A model generated the notes under the pieces. That model searched no databases, was not told the origin of the DNA, and worked only from the letters and a program-made list of their open reading frames with translations. From positions 65,173,480 to 65,237,479 of the forward strand of contig OZ007569.1 in NCBI GenBank assembly GCA_963931925.1: 64,000 bases of DNA, read 5' to 3'. Positions 1 through 9,724 of this stretch are shown in pieces. Position 1 is the stretch's first letter, and each line of letters begins with the position of its first letter. The position numbers were made by a program, and so were the translations under genes. This DNA is from Onchidella celtica. Lineage: Eukaryota; Mollusca; Gastropoda; Systellommatophora; Onchidiidae.

Positions 1-886
1 TTTTTAGTCTCCCATAACTTGACATTATCAGAGAATGTGTCCCAGAACCACCTTCTGTCCCCGCCCCTCTCCGGCACTGTTACACGAAATACTAATGGGC
101 CATTGTGTCGATTTGTCCCGAAACCTATCAATAATGTACCGGCACCTGGCACCTGCCGCGACTTTACAATCGGAGTTCATCACGTACGCCAGTCACCGTC
201 AGTCCTGGGTGGTCAGAGGCGTTTCCAGATAGCGAATCTCTGGCATCGATTACCTGTTTACATCAAATACAATTATTGACTTCCTTAAATCAAATACATG
301 TAGGGATTATTTGCGTCTTCATTTTTTTAGCCCGACCATGGAGACAATCTGGCCATTTCGGAGAACGAAACAATTCTATTTCAAAATGTATTTAACTGTC
401 AATTCAGGGGGTCACCATGCAAGCTATGCCATCAGACCTATCTCGGTCATGCCGTGCGGAAACGAAGACGTCTTCAATGTTTTGCACAAGGTTTCGTTGA
501 CTAACCTGAGTCAGACCTCTTCTGACAAACTTTGTGTGTGTGGGCGCAAACAAGAGGAGGGGAAAAGGAGGTGGGGTCATATTAGATTGGAAGAACGGGG
601 GCCGTTTTAAAACATCACCATGGATGTCTGGGCAAAGCAATAGTTTTTTTTTTTTCTCCTTTCGAAAAAAAAAAAAACAACAACGTAATTTTCATGAACG
701 GTACCCCCCCCCCTCCCCCCCCCCCCCCCAAAAAAAAACCTTTGGGTCTCATAGGCAACAGCCCACTACTGTGCCCATTATAGGTTAAGACGGCTCTAGA
801 ACAAAGGGCTCTCGCGGGCTTACGAGAAATGGTGGGGGTGGGGGTGGGGGGGGGGGGGAGCTAGTGTGAATGAACTTTGTTGTAGG
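1..886. other. Noncoding left flank
   Basis: I see no gene in this stretch. Short open frames exist but show no recognisable domain. It holds a long C-run (about 704-730) and a G-rich block (about 831-857), homopolymer tracts of the kind scattered through the whole window. Its last five bases (gtagg, 882-886) are one copy of the target duplication of the neighbouring LTR element. Confidence 0.6.
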
Positions 887-1508
887 TGTAACAGTTGATG
901 CAAATTTCAGCACGTTATAATGGGGAGAGTCAAATGAACTGACCGTCTACCCCTTAAAAACGAAACTGTCTCGAACTGTTGTAGAAATAAATAACAGGAT
1001 CCGATCAAAAAGTAATACTAACGTTTAATAACTGTAAACAAGAGCTGATATCCACAAGTTACTTACACCTAGCTAGCCGGTAAGGCACACTTCTACTACA
1101 ACTGGATTTTCACACCTACGATTTGCACCTTACGATTTTCACCCACGATTTGCACCACCCCTACTCGCCTGGCCCTCCTTGTATATATTCTGTCCAGGAA
1201 CGTTCAGGAAGCGGCTTAACCGCCCCATAAGCACGAGGCCGACCTAGATCGTTCAGGACACATACAAGCCACCCAATCGTACACAGACACGTCACAGAAT
1301 TACATCACTCAAGGTCGACCTAGCGTAATCTCGGATACTGCAGTACCTTCTAGATTTTCTACAGTGAAACAAACGAGCCACGCAGCGAGACATGAAAGAG
1401 AAATACCGGCCTTGCTGGCGAGAGGGGGGGGGGGGGAGGAAGGTCGCCGAGTGAGACTTGCATGCAGGGGTGAGAAAATATCGATCGTTCAACTAGTGGG
1501 ACGCTACA
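887..1508 (-). repeat. 3' LTR of element A
   Basis: This 622-bp copy is about 98.5% identical to 8135-8755 by eye. The main length difference is a G-run near 1424-1437. The ends are TGTAAC/GCTACA on the plus strand. On the minus strand the purine-rich GGGAAG just inside it (about 1512-1517) is the likely polypurine tract. Confidence 0.95.
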
Positions 1509-2309
1509 CAACTTCCCAATTTAAGTTGAACATTCTTCAACTATCTACATCATAAAGCGTCTACACTATCATAAAATACTTATCATCTCCAATCTTACAA
1601 TAGACATTGCTAATACTGTACTAGGTGCCTTCCCAATATCCTATGTACAATACAATAACCATAGTATCCTTATAACACTAATACAATCTCATTACAATAT
1701 CATTGCAGTACCATTACAAAACCATGGTCAACAGTAGACCTACTATTATACATAATACACTACCACCACTGTGGCGAAACGATGGTCAATGATACTATTA
1801 AAAATCATACAATGGTGAACGATGGCCATCCAATACACAATGCCTCGTGCACGAAACATAGCCCATAAACGTTGTGCATAATAATGATTGTCCTAAAAAA
1901 AATGCATGAAGTCATACATACAATGGCATGTATACCCACACATATCGACCACTGATCAGGGTCTAACTTCATCATATTATCAAATCAAACGAATTATAAC
2001 CAAGTAATACCGATACTGCCTAAGCTTAGGCCACTCGTAAATTACATCAATGCAACGTACAAAATCACTGCTTGCTCGCAGTTCCCATTTGGGTTACATT
2101 CTTCAAGATTACAATCATTAAGTCCCATTGGTAACAAATAATGTAAATATGATACAAGATCAAAACATGACTAGGACATAGTGGCTCTCTGCCGGCCAAT
2201 AATTCAATACCCAGTCAAATATACCATTACAGTACAATACAGTCATCCCAGAAACGCATCTAACAGGCAAAACTCTGGGTTACAATACATCTCACTGAAC
2301 TTGTTCTAT
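1509..2309 (-). other. Long 3' untranslated part of element A
   Basis: About 800 bases lie between the RNase H end and the 3' LTR. They are AT-rich and full of short CATTACA/ACAATAC-like words, with no coding signal. Elements B and C have only about 50 bases in this place, so this spacer is a family difference. Confidence 0.7.
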
Positions 2310-4400
2310 TCAAAACACTCTACTCAGGAAGACGGCGCCGACATTTTCCTTGCCCTTGACATACCTAATCCTGAATCTATATGACTGTAAAAATAGACTC
2401 CATCGTAATAGCTTTGGGCTGTCAAATCTGGCAGAATTCAAATACTCTAATGACCTATGGTCAGTCTGGAGCACAAACTCCTTACCATACAAGTACAAAG
2501 TAAACTTCTTTACGGCCCAAACGATGGCTAGGCATTCTCGCTCTGAGACTGAATATTTCGTCTCACGAGGCAATAGCTTACGACTGGCATATGCCACAGG
2601 ATACAACTTTCCCTCATATTCCTGCATAAGAGCAGCACCCAACCCACGATCTGATGCATCAGTTGCTAAGACAAATTCTTTTGAAAAATCTGGCAAACAT
2701 AACACGGGTTTGGAAACAATGGCATTCTTCAAAGAAGTGTACGCTTTCTCCTGCACTTCTTCCCACTGAACTACATTGGGCTGACCCTTTCTAAGCAAAT
2801 CAGACAGTGGTGCTGCAATCGCTGCAAAGTTCGGTACAAATTCTTGGTAATATCCCACCAGTCCTAAAAATGCTTTCACTTCCTTTTTAGTGGTGGGTCT
2901 GGGTGCATCCTGCACCTTACACACATTTTCTTCTAACAAGCCAATCATACCCTTTCCCACTGAGTGTCCAACAAAGTCCACTTCAGACGTTCCAATCATG
3001 CACTTGGATGGTCTTGCAGTTAATCCAGCTTGGTCCATCCTGTACAGCAATTCCTTGAGAGCCTTCACATGCTCGTCGAATGTCTCTGTATGGATCAGCA
3101 GGTCGCCCACATACGCTGTCACATTGTTCAGTTCCTGGATCAATGGCTTCACGATCCCGTTCAGTGTAGCTCCTGAGTTCATCATCCCGAAGGGCATCCG
3201 GGTGAATTCATAGTGTTCGCCCATGGTGACGAACGCTGTCTTGGGAATGTCTTGTTCCCGGACTTGCACTTGCCAGTATCCCTTGCTCAAGTCGATCCGA
3301 GAGAATATTCTTCCTCTCGACAGACTCTGGAACACTTCCGATGGGGCTGCTGTCGGATGAGGGTCGAGCACAGTGATCTTGTTCAGCCTCCTGTAATCGA
3401 TGCAGACTCGGTTGGATCCATTCTTCTTCTTGACGACAACAACCGGTGAAGCATAAGCTGATGAGCTCCTGCGTGTGATGCCCAACCTTTCCATGGTGCT
3501 GATCTCCTCCTTCAAGGAGTCGCGCATAGCATAGGGCACCGGATATGGTCGTTGCCGAACAGGTACCTCTGATGTCAGGTCGATGCGATGTTCGCCTAAC
3601 TGGCAGCATCCGGGGAGATTGGTGAAGATGCGTTGATACTCCTTCACCACGTCGCCGAGTTGTTGACGTTGTTCCAGCGTCAGTTGCGTTCCATATTGGA
3701 CATCTTCGTAGCCTTCCTTCTGGTCCCAGCTTCCTAGGTCGGCAAGGTCCTCCGTCGTTCCACCGTTGTCGCCTTCCAGGTCGCAGTCCTCGATGACTGT
3801 CATGCCAGCTGACTCTACAGGTTGACTCTCGTCCATCACGTCGTCCTCTGCCAGCACAGTCCCAGCACCATCACCGTCGTCGTCCCTCATAGCGTCGACA
3901 TCTCCAGGCGTGGTGTCGCTCCTGCCGTCGTTCATCTCACACATCTCGGTTACGACAGATGCCGGTCCCATTGCCGCCGCCGCTGCTTGCGTCGTCGCTG
4001 GTGTAGTCCTGGGGATATACCTCTTGAGAAGGTTAGCGTGCAATGTCTTCTCTTTCACACCCATCTTGACTCTGTAGTCGTTGACACCGACAACCGAGAC
4101 TACCTTGTATGGTCCCTTCCACTGGACTAGGAGCTCGTTAGCGTTTGTCGGCAGCAGTACTAAAACTTCGTCGCCAGGGCGGAACTTTCTCTCTCGCGCC
4201 TTCCGGTCGTAGTAGGTTTTCTGTCTACCTTGTGCCTTTGAGAGCTCTTCCGTCGCTAACTTCCACGTGTCCTCCAGCCGCTCGCGTAGTTCCATGACGT
4301 ACTGGTAACTGGTCTTTGTCTCCGGCTCCTCTACGTCCTTGGTCCGTAACTGTCGCAAGATGTGCACCGGTCCCCTCACCGTTCTTCCATACAGCAACTC
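2310..4400 (-). pseudogene. pol: Element A: integrase tail (GPY/F), reverse transcriptase and RNase H
   Basis: This is the downstream third of the pol region of element A. In order it shows a basic integrase tail with WKGPYKV (the GPY/F module of Gypsy integrases), an acidic linker, the reverse transcriptase finger and palm (VCIDYRRLN, then RIDLSKGYWQV), a connection region (FLGLVGYYQEF) and an RNase H domain (LATDASDRGLG, ERECLAIVWAV, LQTDHRSLEYL). The reverse transcriptase copies element RNA into DNA and RNase H removes the template. The part lies after integrase, not before it, which gives the Gmr1-like order. The solo LTR at 4439-5680 separates it from the integrase core. It belongs to a broken element and is treated as a fossil. 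Confidence 0.92.
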
Positions 4401-4438
4401 GAATGGGGCGAACTTTGTCGATTCTTGGGGAACTTCAC

Positions 4439-5680
4439 TGTCACAAATCCCAGATTGGGAGATGTAATAAGTTATGACAGGACAACAATCACGAACGACA
4501 AGTATAACACTTAACAGAACAACCCATCAGACTCACACATTTATTAAACATAATTATACAGATAATAGCGCAATTACATACATTATATTATTGAATTTAC
4601 TCCCGTACAACGGCCTTATTCCCACATGCACTCTTCCTCGGATCCACAACCCGGTAGTTACTTCCTAAAGACACTTCGGCCTCAGCCTCTCCCCTCAGGG
4701 TCTTAATAGCACATTAATAATTCACTGGCACCGCAGTCTCTCAATATCACCTCCCTATTGCCATACCACCTTAGCATTCCACTAGCACCTCAGCAGGGCA
4801 ATAGCACATTATCATTTCAATAGCCCATCAACATGGCAATAGTACATTATCATTTCAATGGCCCATCAACGTGGCAATAGTACATTATCATTTCAATAGC
4901 CCATCAACATGGCAATAGTACATTATCATTTCAATTAGCACATTCACGCTCATATCTACGTCCCTGTCCGTGGCCTGACTGCCACGACTTTATGTGCCTC
5001 TACTGTCCTGCACCGACAGCCTCACTCTTGGCCTATGTGTGGCCTCCGGCCCTATGCTGGCCTATCCCCTGTGCTCACCGAGGTGGCTTTTCGGCCCGTC
5101 CCCGACACCTACAAGAATAACATTACATTGGTATAATACCCTACCATTTCTATTCACTCCACCTCTCCTTACAACCCATGAAGCGTACACACAATTGTTC
5201 ACATTTCACTCACCAAACATCTTACGGTAACACACCTCCATCGTAGTACACAATACTCACTCGTGCTACAAATCCATGAACTCAACTTTCATCTATCGCT
5301 CATGGCGCACATTGCTATATCCAATATCAAGGACTTCCACATTCCTCACATATACTTATTTACATCATGGTAATAGACGAATATAATATAATACATCAAT
5401 CATAATTATCAATCATCGTTTCACCTACCAGTCATCACTGAAATAACACTACTCCCAAGTCTTCCGACTGCTCTCCTTATGTTCGCCCGCTGGGCTTTCT
5501 CTTGCGTCCGTTCTCTAGGACCTTCTAACTTGCAGTGATAGTAATACAGCGCTCTCGCCTCATTCAGACCCCCCACCACTCATAACAGGCACGCTTTTCC
5601 TTACTTGTCTACGTGCGTTAATTCTACTCTCCCTCCTTTCCCCCCGTAATTATTAACTATCGCTCACTCCACTCGTGACA
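4439..5680. mobile_element. Solo LTR inserted in element A
   Basis: This 1242-bp unit begins TGTCACAAATCCC and ends CTCGTGACA, so it has TG...CA ends with a 6-bp terminal inverted repeat (TGTCAC/GTGACA). It is flanked by a perfect 5-bp duplication, ttcac (4434-4438 and 5681-5685). It has no coding capacity. A close relative lies at 16657-17852. The size, ends and 5-bp duplication fit a solo LTR left after recombination between the two LTRs of a full element; the internal part of that element is absent from this window. Orientation is undetermined. It is younger than element A, which it interrupts. Confidence 0.88.
4805..4936. repeat. 38-bp tandem repeats inside solo LTR
   Basis: Three complete units of 38 bp (4805-4842, 4843-4880, 4881-4918) and a partial fourth share the core CATTATCATTTCAATAG and the phrase CATCAACATGGCAATAG. 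The same period occurs in the second solo LTR. Confidence 0.9.
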
Positions 5681-5699
5681 TTCACGATACGCGAAGAGC

Positions 5700-7300
5700 A
5701 GCGGGTTAATGTATCGGTGCCACTGCTTAGGTTGCTCCGCGCACAGTCGCCTCAAGGTCTTCTTCAGTGTGCCGTTAAATCGCTCCACCAGCCCGTTGCA
5801 CATAGGGTGGTAGACTGTAGTGGTCGACTGTCGAATTCCCAGTAATCTGTTCGTTTCTTTCATGACGTCCGACATGAATTGAGTCCCTTGATCAGATAAG
5901 ATCTCCTCGGGCACACCCAAAACGGCTGTAGATATTTACTAAGGCTTCTGCTACTGTCTCCGCGTCAATCTTCTTCAAGGGGGTCGCTTCAGGGTAACGA
6001 GTAGCGTAGTCTACGTATACCAGGATATACCGATATCCGCCTTCACTTGGGGGGTCATTAGGTCCTACCAGGTCCACGGCCACGCTCCTAAATGGGACGT
6101 CTACCACTGGCATACTCTGCAAATGCACCTTAGAAGTCGCTCCCTTGTTCACTGTTCTCTGGCAGATGTCGTATGAGCGGCAGTATCTCGCGACGTCACC
6201 TTCGATACCAGGCCAGTAAAAATTGCTCATCACCCTGTCCTTCGTCTTCTTCACGCCAAGATGTCCTCCGACGATAGAATCATGGGCAACGCTCAGTACA
6301 TACTCCCTCAGTTTCTCGGGTAGTACCACATGTCTTGTAATCGTAGCCTGTCTTATGTCCCTATAAATCCGGTACAGTACACCTCCGTGTCTCTCGAAAT
6401 GTATGGACTTGTTGCCTCTATTGGTCGGATTTTTCTTCTGCCCCAACTTCTTGAGGTCTTCGTCTTCTTCCTGGAGTCGGATGAGTTCCTTCCTATCCAC
6501 TCCCGCGTGCCGTTCTGCCCTCGGCACCCTCAGCGACGTAGACTCGTCCTTCCTCTTCTTCTGGGCCCTCGTGGTCACCGCTCCTACCATCACCTCAGTA
6601 TCAGGGTCGTACGGGTCCTTCGCTCCGTCCAGGTTCCCGACTACTAGGTCGCAGATGGTCTCCGGGAGACACAGTGCCGTCACTCTGCCCGTCAGGTAAG
6701 GCGTTCTCACGTCGATAACGGCTTCCTCCGCCGCTAGCAAGGAGTTATCGATCCTCGCGATGAGTTTCTTCCCACCGGTGAGCTGTCCGTCGTCCACCAG
6801 TGATCGCCGCACCACTACACCTTCACAGCCGGTATCTCTTAGGACGTCTACTGCTCGATTTCCAATCAAGCCCTTCATCACTGGTAACTTCAGCTTCTCC
6901 ACGGTCCTTCCGTCACTGCATCCTCCGCACGTAACAGGCACCGCTAACTGGAGCTTCCCGTCCTTCATTACCGCTTGAACGTTGATGCTGGTGTCAGCCG
7001 TCGTCGCATCCTGTCTCGACGACTCGTCCGCCGCTATAACTACGGCCGCCGCCGCCTTGTTCGGCTTGCCTCGCCCCGTATCCTTCTGGGCTGGACACAT
7101 TCTCCGAACGTGGCCTGGCTTTCCACAAAGGTAACATTTCAACTCACCTTTGTCGTTTGTCCTTGCCTTGTGTCCCGGCCTCTGGCACCTATAACAGACC
7201 TGTAGACTTCTGTCTCCGTTGGGTCTCCGTCGCACTGGCCGGCTTTGCAGTCTGGCGCTCCCTCTGAGTGTCCGGTTCCTCGCTGCGACGTCCTGTAGCG
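5700..7300 (-). pseudogene. pol: Element A: zinc knuckles, protease and integrase core
   Basis: This is the middle part of element A, read right to left. It shows two CCHC zinc knuckles of the nucleocapsid (CYRCQRPGHKARTN and CYLCGKPGHVRRMC), an aspartic protease active site (LRDTGCEGVVV), then an integrase zinc-binding region (HDSIVGGHLGVKKT ... CRSYDICQRT) and the start of the catalytic core (VAVDLVGP, then YVDYATRYPEA). Integrase joins the cDNA ends to host DNA and makes the 5-bp target duplication seen around the element. The integrase core lies upstream of the reverse transcriptase. It is part of a broken copy. Confidence 0.9.
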
Positions 7301-7339
7301 TCTGTGGCTTCCTCTCCCTCACATGGGTCGCAAGGTCTG

Positions 7340-8023
7340 GCAAGCATCCATAAACTGCTCTCTAACGAACAGGTCCCTCACTCCTTCGTAGGTCTTCTCC
7401 GTCTTTGATAGCTTTATCCACCTCTCTAGGTAGGTCTTGATCCTAATTAGAAACATCCCGACATCTTCTCCATCTTCAGGCTTACCTTGTCTGAACATGA
7501 GTCTGTAACCGTCCTCTGACAGGTTATACCTCTTCTGCAAAGCTTCCTTGACTTTGTCGTAGTCCTTAGCCTCATCGATCGGCAATCGACAGAAGCACTC
7601 CACAGCTCTCCCAGTCAGCAGGGCAGACAGTGATGTCGTCCAGGTGGATCTGGGCCAGTCCGCTGTCTCGGCAAACCTCTCAAAACGAAGTAGCCAGCTA
7701 TCAAGGTCGTCCTTCCCATCCTGAAATGCAGGTAGCTTGGGTCTCTTGGAACTGGCGTGGTCGCTGGTCCCCTGCGTCGACTCACCTCCACGCTGATGGC
7801 GGATCCTCTCCATCTCCAGCTCGTGGTTCATCTTTTCTCTTTCCAGCTGAGCCTGTCGTTCCGCCTCCTTCTCCCGAGCCTCTCTTTCCATCTTCAGTTG
7901 CTCCATGCGCTTTTGCCTCTCTCTTTCCTCCTTTAGGCCTTCACGGATGTAATCCTGTCTCTCCTTCCCAGTGAGCTCCAAGGCGTCTGCTTCCTGGCCA
8001 AGCCTTCCAATAGCCTCTGACAT
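7340..8023 (-). pseudogene. gag: Element A: gag (capsid) part
   Basis: The N-terminal part has a strongly charged, probably coiled-coil stretch rich in E, K and R (around EEREREKRMEQ-like words). A Gypsy-type capsid region follows (KLPAFQDGKDDLDSWLLRFERFA, then WTTSLSALLTGRAVECFCRL and the YNLSEDGYRLMFRQ stretch). The LDSWLLRFE and LSALLTGRA motifs match the same place in elements B and C. This protein would form the particle that packages element RNA. It belongs to a broken copy. Confidence 0.85.
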
Positions 8024-8113
8024 GTTGTGGATATCCTCGATGATCTTTACACAATTTACTGTACTTTAGAAACATTTCGATGGTCTGAGTTGAATCTGTT
8101 CTGATCTGATCGG

Positions 8114-8131
8114 ATCCCGGACGAGCCCCCA
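8114..8131 (-). promoter_or_regulatory. Primer binding site of element A, tRNA-Pro type
   Basis: On the minus strand the 18 bases TGGGGGCTCGTCCGGGAT lie three bases inside the 5' LTR. They are the complement of the 3' end of a tRNA-Pro. From memory this is the same 18-mer used by murine leukaemia-type retroviruses. Minus-strand DNA synthesis would start here. Confidence 0.88.
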
Positions 8132-8134
8132 ATA

Positions 8135-8755
8135 TGTAACCGTTGATGCAAATTTCAGCACGTTATAATGGGGAGAGTCAAATGAACTGATCGTCTACCC
8201 CTTAAAAACGAAACTGTCTCGAACTGTTGTAGAAATAAATAACAGGATCCGATCAAAAATTAATACTAACGTTTAATAACTGTAAACAAGAGCTGATATC
8301 CACAAGTTACTTACACCTAGCTAGCCGGGAAGGCACACTTCTACTACAACTGGATTTTCACACCTACGATTTGCACCTTACGATTTTCACCCACGATTTG
8401 CATCACTCCTACTCGCCTGGCCCTCCTTATATATATTCTGTCCAGGAACGTTCAGGAAGCGGCTTAACCGCCCCATAAGCACGAGGCCGACCTAGATCGT
8501 TCGGGACACATACAAGCCACCCAATCGTACACAGACACGTCACAGAATTACATCACTCAAGGTCGACCTAGCGTAATCTCGGATACTGCAGTACCTTCTA
8601 GATTTTCTACAGTGAAACAAACGAGCCACGCAGCGAGACATGAAAGAGAAATACCGGCCTTGCTGGCGAGAGGGGGGGGGGGGAGGAAGGTCGCCGAGTG
8701 AGACTCGCATGCAGGGGTGAGAAAATATCGATCGTTCAACTAGTGGGACGCTACA
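8135..8755 (-). repeat. 5' LTR of element A
   Basis: This 621-bp LTR is paired with 887-1508. On the minus strand it has a TATATATAAG box at 8427-8436, the likely promoter of the element. The following five bases, gtagg (8756-8760), repeat the five before the 3' LTR and are the target duplication. Confidence 0.95.
8427..8436 (-). promoter_or_regulatory. TATA box in 5' LTR of element A
   Basis: TATATATAAG on the minus strand lies in the middle of the LTR, where the U3/R boundary is expected. The corresponding site of the 3' LTR is slightly changed. Function is inferred. Confidence 0.5.
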
Positions 8756-8760
8756 GTAGG

Positions 8761-9480
8761 GACGGGGGAGAAGCTGCCAGAGCGCTGTCTGGGTGGAGCC
8801 TATACGGAGCAATAAAAAACAATCAATCTTAGTCAGGGGCGAAGCGTGGTCCTCTGCAGAGGGTAATCAGAATTTAAGCTAGTAAGATCCTCAAATAGGA
8901 CGTATCGCTACATCATATGTACATAATTATAAATGCAGCGACTAAAACAATGAAACGGTTGCTAGGCACTGCAAAAATCTGAAGAGCGGACTATTCTTGT
9001 CAACAGGACAGAAATGCAGCAATTTACAAGCCAAACTAATCTGAAAAACTATTCATTCATACTAACAGACTTATAAACGCATATTTTTCACCCATTTTTA
9101 AAAATATAATTTGAACAGCACGTTTTCATTGTCATAGTTGTCATGATTCAGATGTTGTTAAAACTCACGCAGAGAGTGAGTTGTTGTTGTTTTACCAGGG
9201 CCATGAGAAATTGGCTGGTGGCCTTGAACGGCCCTCGCGAATTATAGTTGGTGAATAATGTAAAGTTAAACTTAGAGTCACGCTTGTCGGTTTTAATGTT
9301 CGTGATTAATAAGTAATGGAGTAGGGGTGAAACAAGGTGGGGACAGTTGACATTGTTAAGTATGACTAGACAAGTTTTTGCACGTTAACTGGCTGGTAGA
9401 ATAGTGCAGACGTATTACTACAATTAAAATGGTGGGAGGTTTCGACCTATGAGATAGCTGAACTAATTGGGCCAGCGGAC
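8761..9480. other. Noncoding DNA
   Basis: I see no gene. It is AT-rich spacer to the right of element A, with an AATAAA at about 8811 that has no supporting transcript evidence. Confidence 0.5.
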
Positions 9481-9504
9481 TAGCACTGCTGGGTAGCCAG
9501 ATAG

Positions 9505-9530
9505 TATAAAACATCGTGTAACGTTCAGAT
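9505..9530 (+). promoter_or_regulatory. Candidate core promoter (TATA plus initiator-like)
   Basis: A TATAAA (9505-9510) is followed by TCAGAT (9525-9530), an initiator-like word. The spacing is a little short for a classical TATA-directed start. A series of strong hairpins follows (9616-9724). It could be a promoter of a noncoding RNA, the U3/R part of an old LTR, or chance. Confidence 0.3.
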
Positions 9531-9615
9531 TTAGTGAATACAGACGAGCAGAAGCATCGTGTCGTGAAGTATCTCCGGTTGGCCAGTACCTGAACTGTGT
9601 GCTTTGAAGACTAGA

Positions 9616-9724
9616 AGTCCTTGCTAACGGACTGACTGAGCTCTAGAAAGAAAGGTCTGAGTGGGCTGACCTTTGAAAGCCCACGCTGCGCTATTTTGAT
9701 GTTCGCGCCTACCAGTAGGCGTGA
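9616..9724 (+). other. Cluster of RNA-like hairpins with a possible pseudoknot
   Basis: A 5-bp stem (agtcc 9616-9620 with ggact 9629-9633) comes first. Two interlocked 6-bp pairings follow: AAAGGT 9651-9656 with ACCTTT 9669-9674, and TGGGCT 9662-9667 with AGCCCA 9678-9683. Their order is that of an H-type pseudoknot. Then comes a 9-bp hairpin, TCGCGCCTA/TAGGCGTGA, at 9703-9724 with loop CCAG and one G-U pair. No RNA family is recognised. Confidence 0.4.

Larger units (their letters stand above)
887..8755 (-). mobile_element. Element A: Gypsy-type LTR retrotransposon, Gmr1-like domain order, broken
   Basis: Seen: two LTRs (887-1508 and 8135-8755) begin TGTAAC and end GCTACA on the plus strand and are flanked by the 5-bp repeat gtagg (882-886 and 8756-8760). 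The coding strand is minus, so the 5' LTR is the right-hand one. Reading leftwards, the parts are gag with two CCHC knuckles, aspartic protease, integrase (H2C2 and core), GPY/F module, reverse transcriptase and RNase H. Integrase precedes reverse transcriptase, which in Gypsy-type elements marks the Gmr1-like group. The copy is broken: a solo LTR of another family sits inside the integrase part, and there are about three or four further breaks in the reading frame. The LTRs differ at about nine sites in 621, roughly 1.4%, so this insertion is older than elements B and C. Confidence 0.93.
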
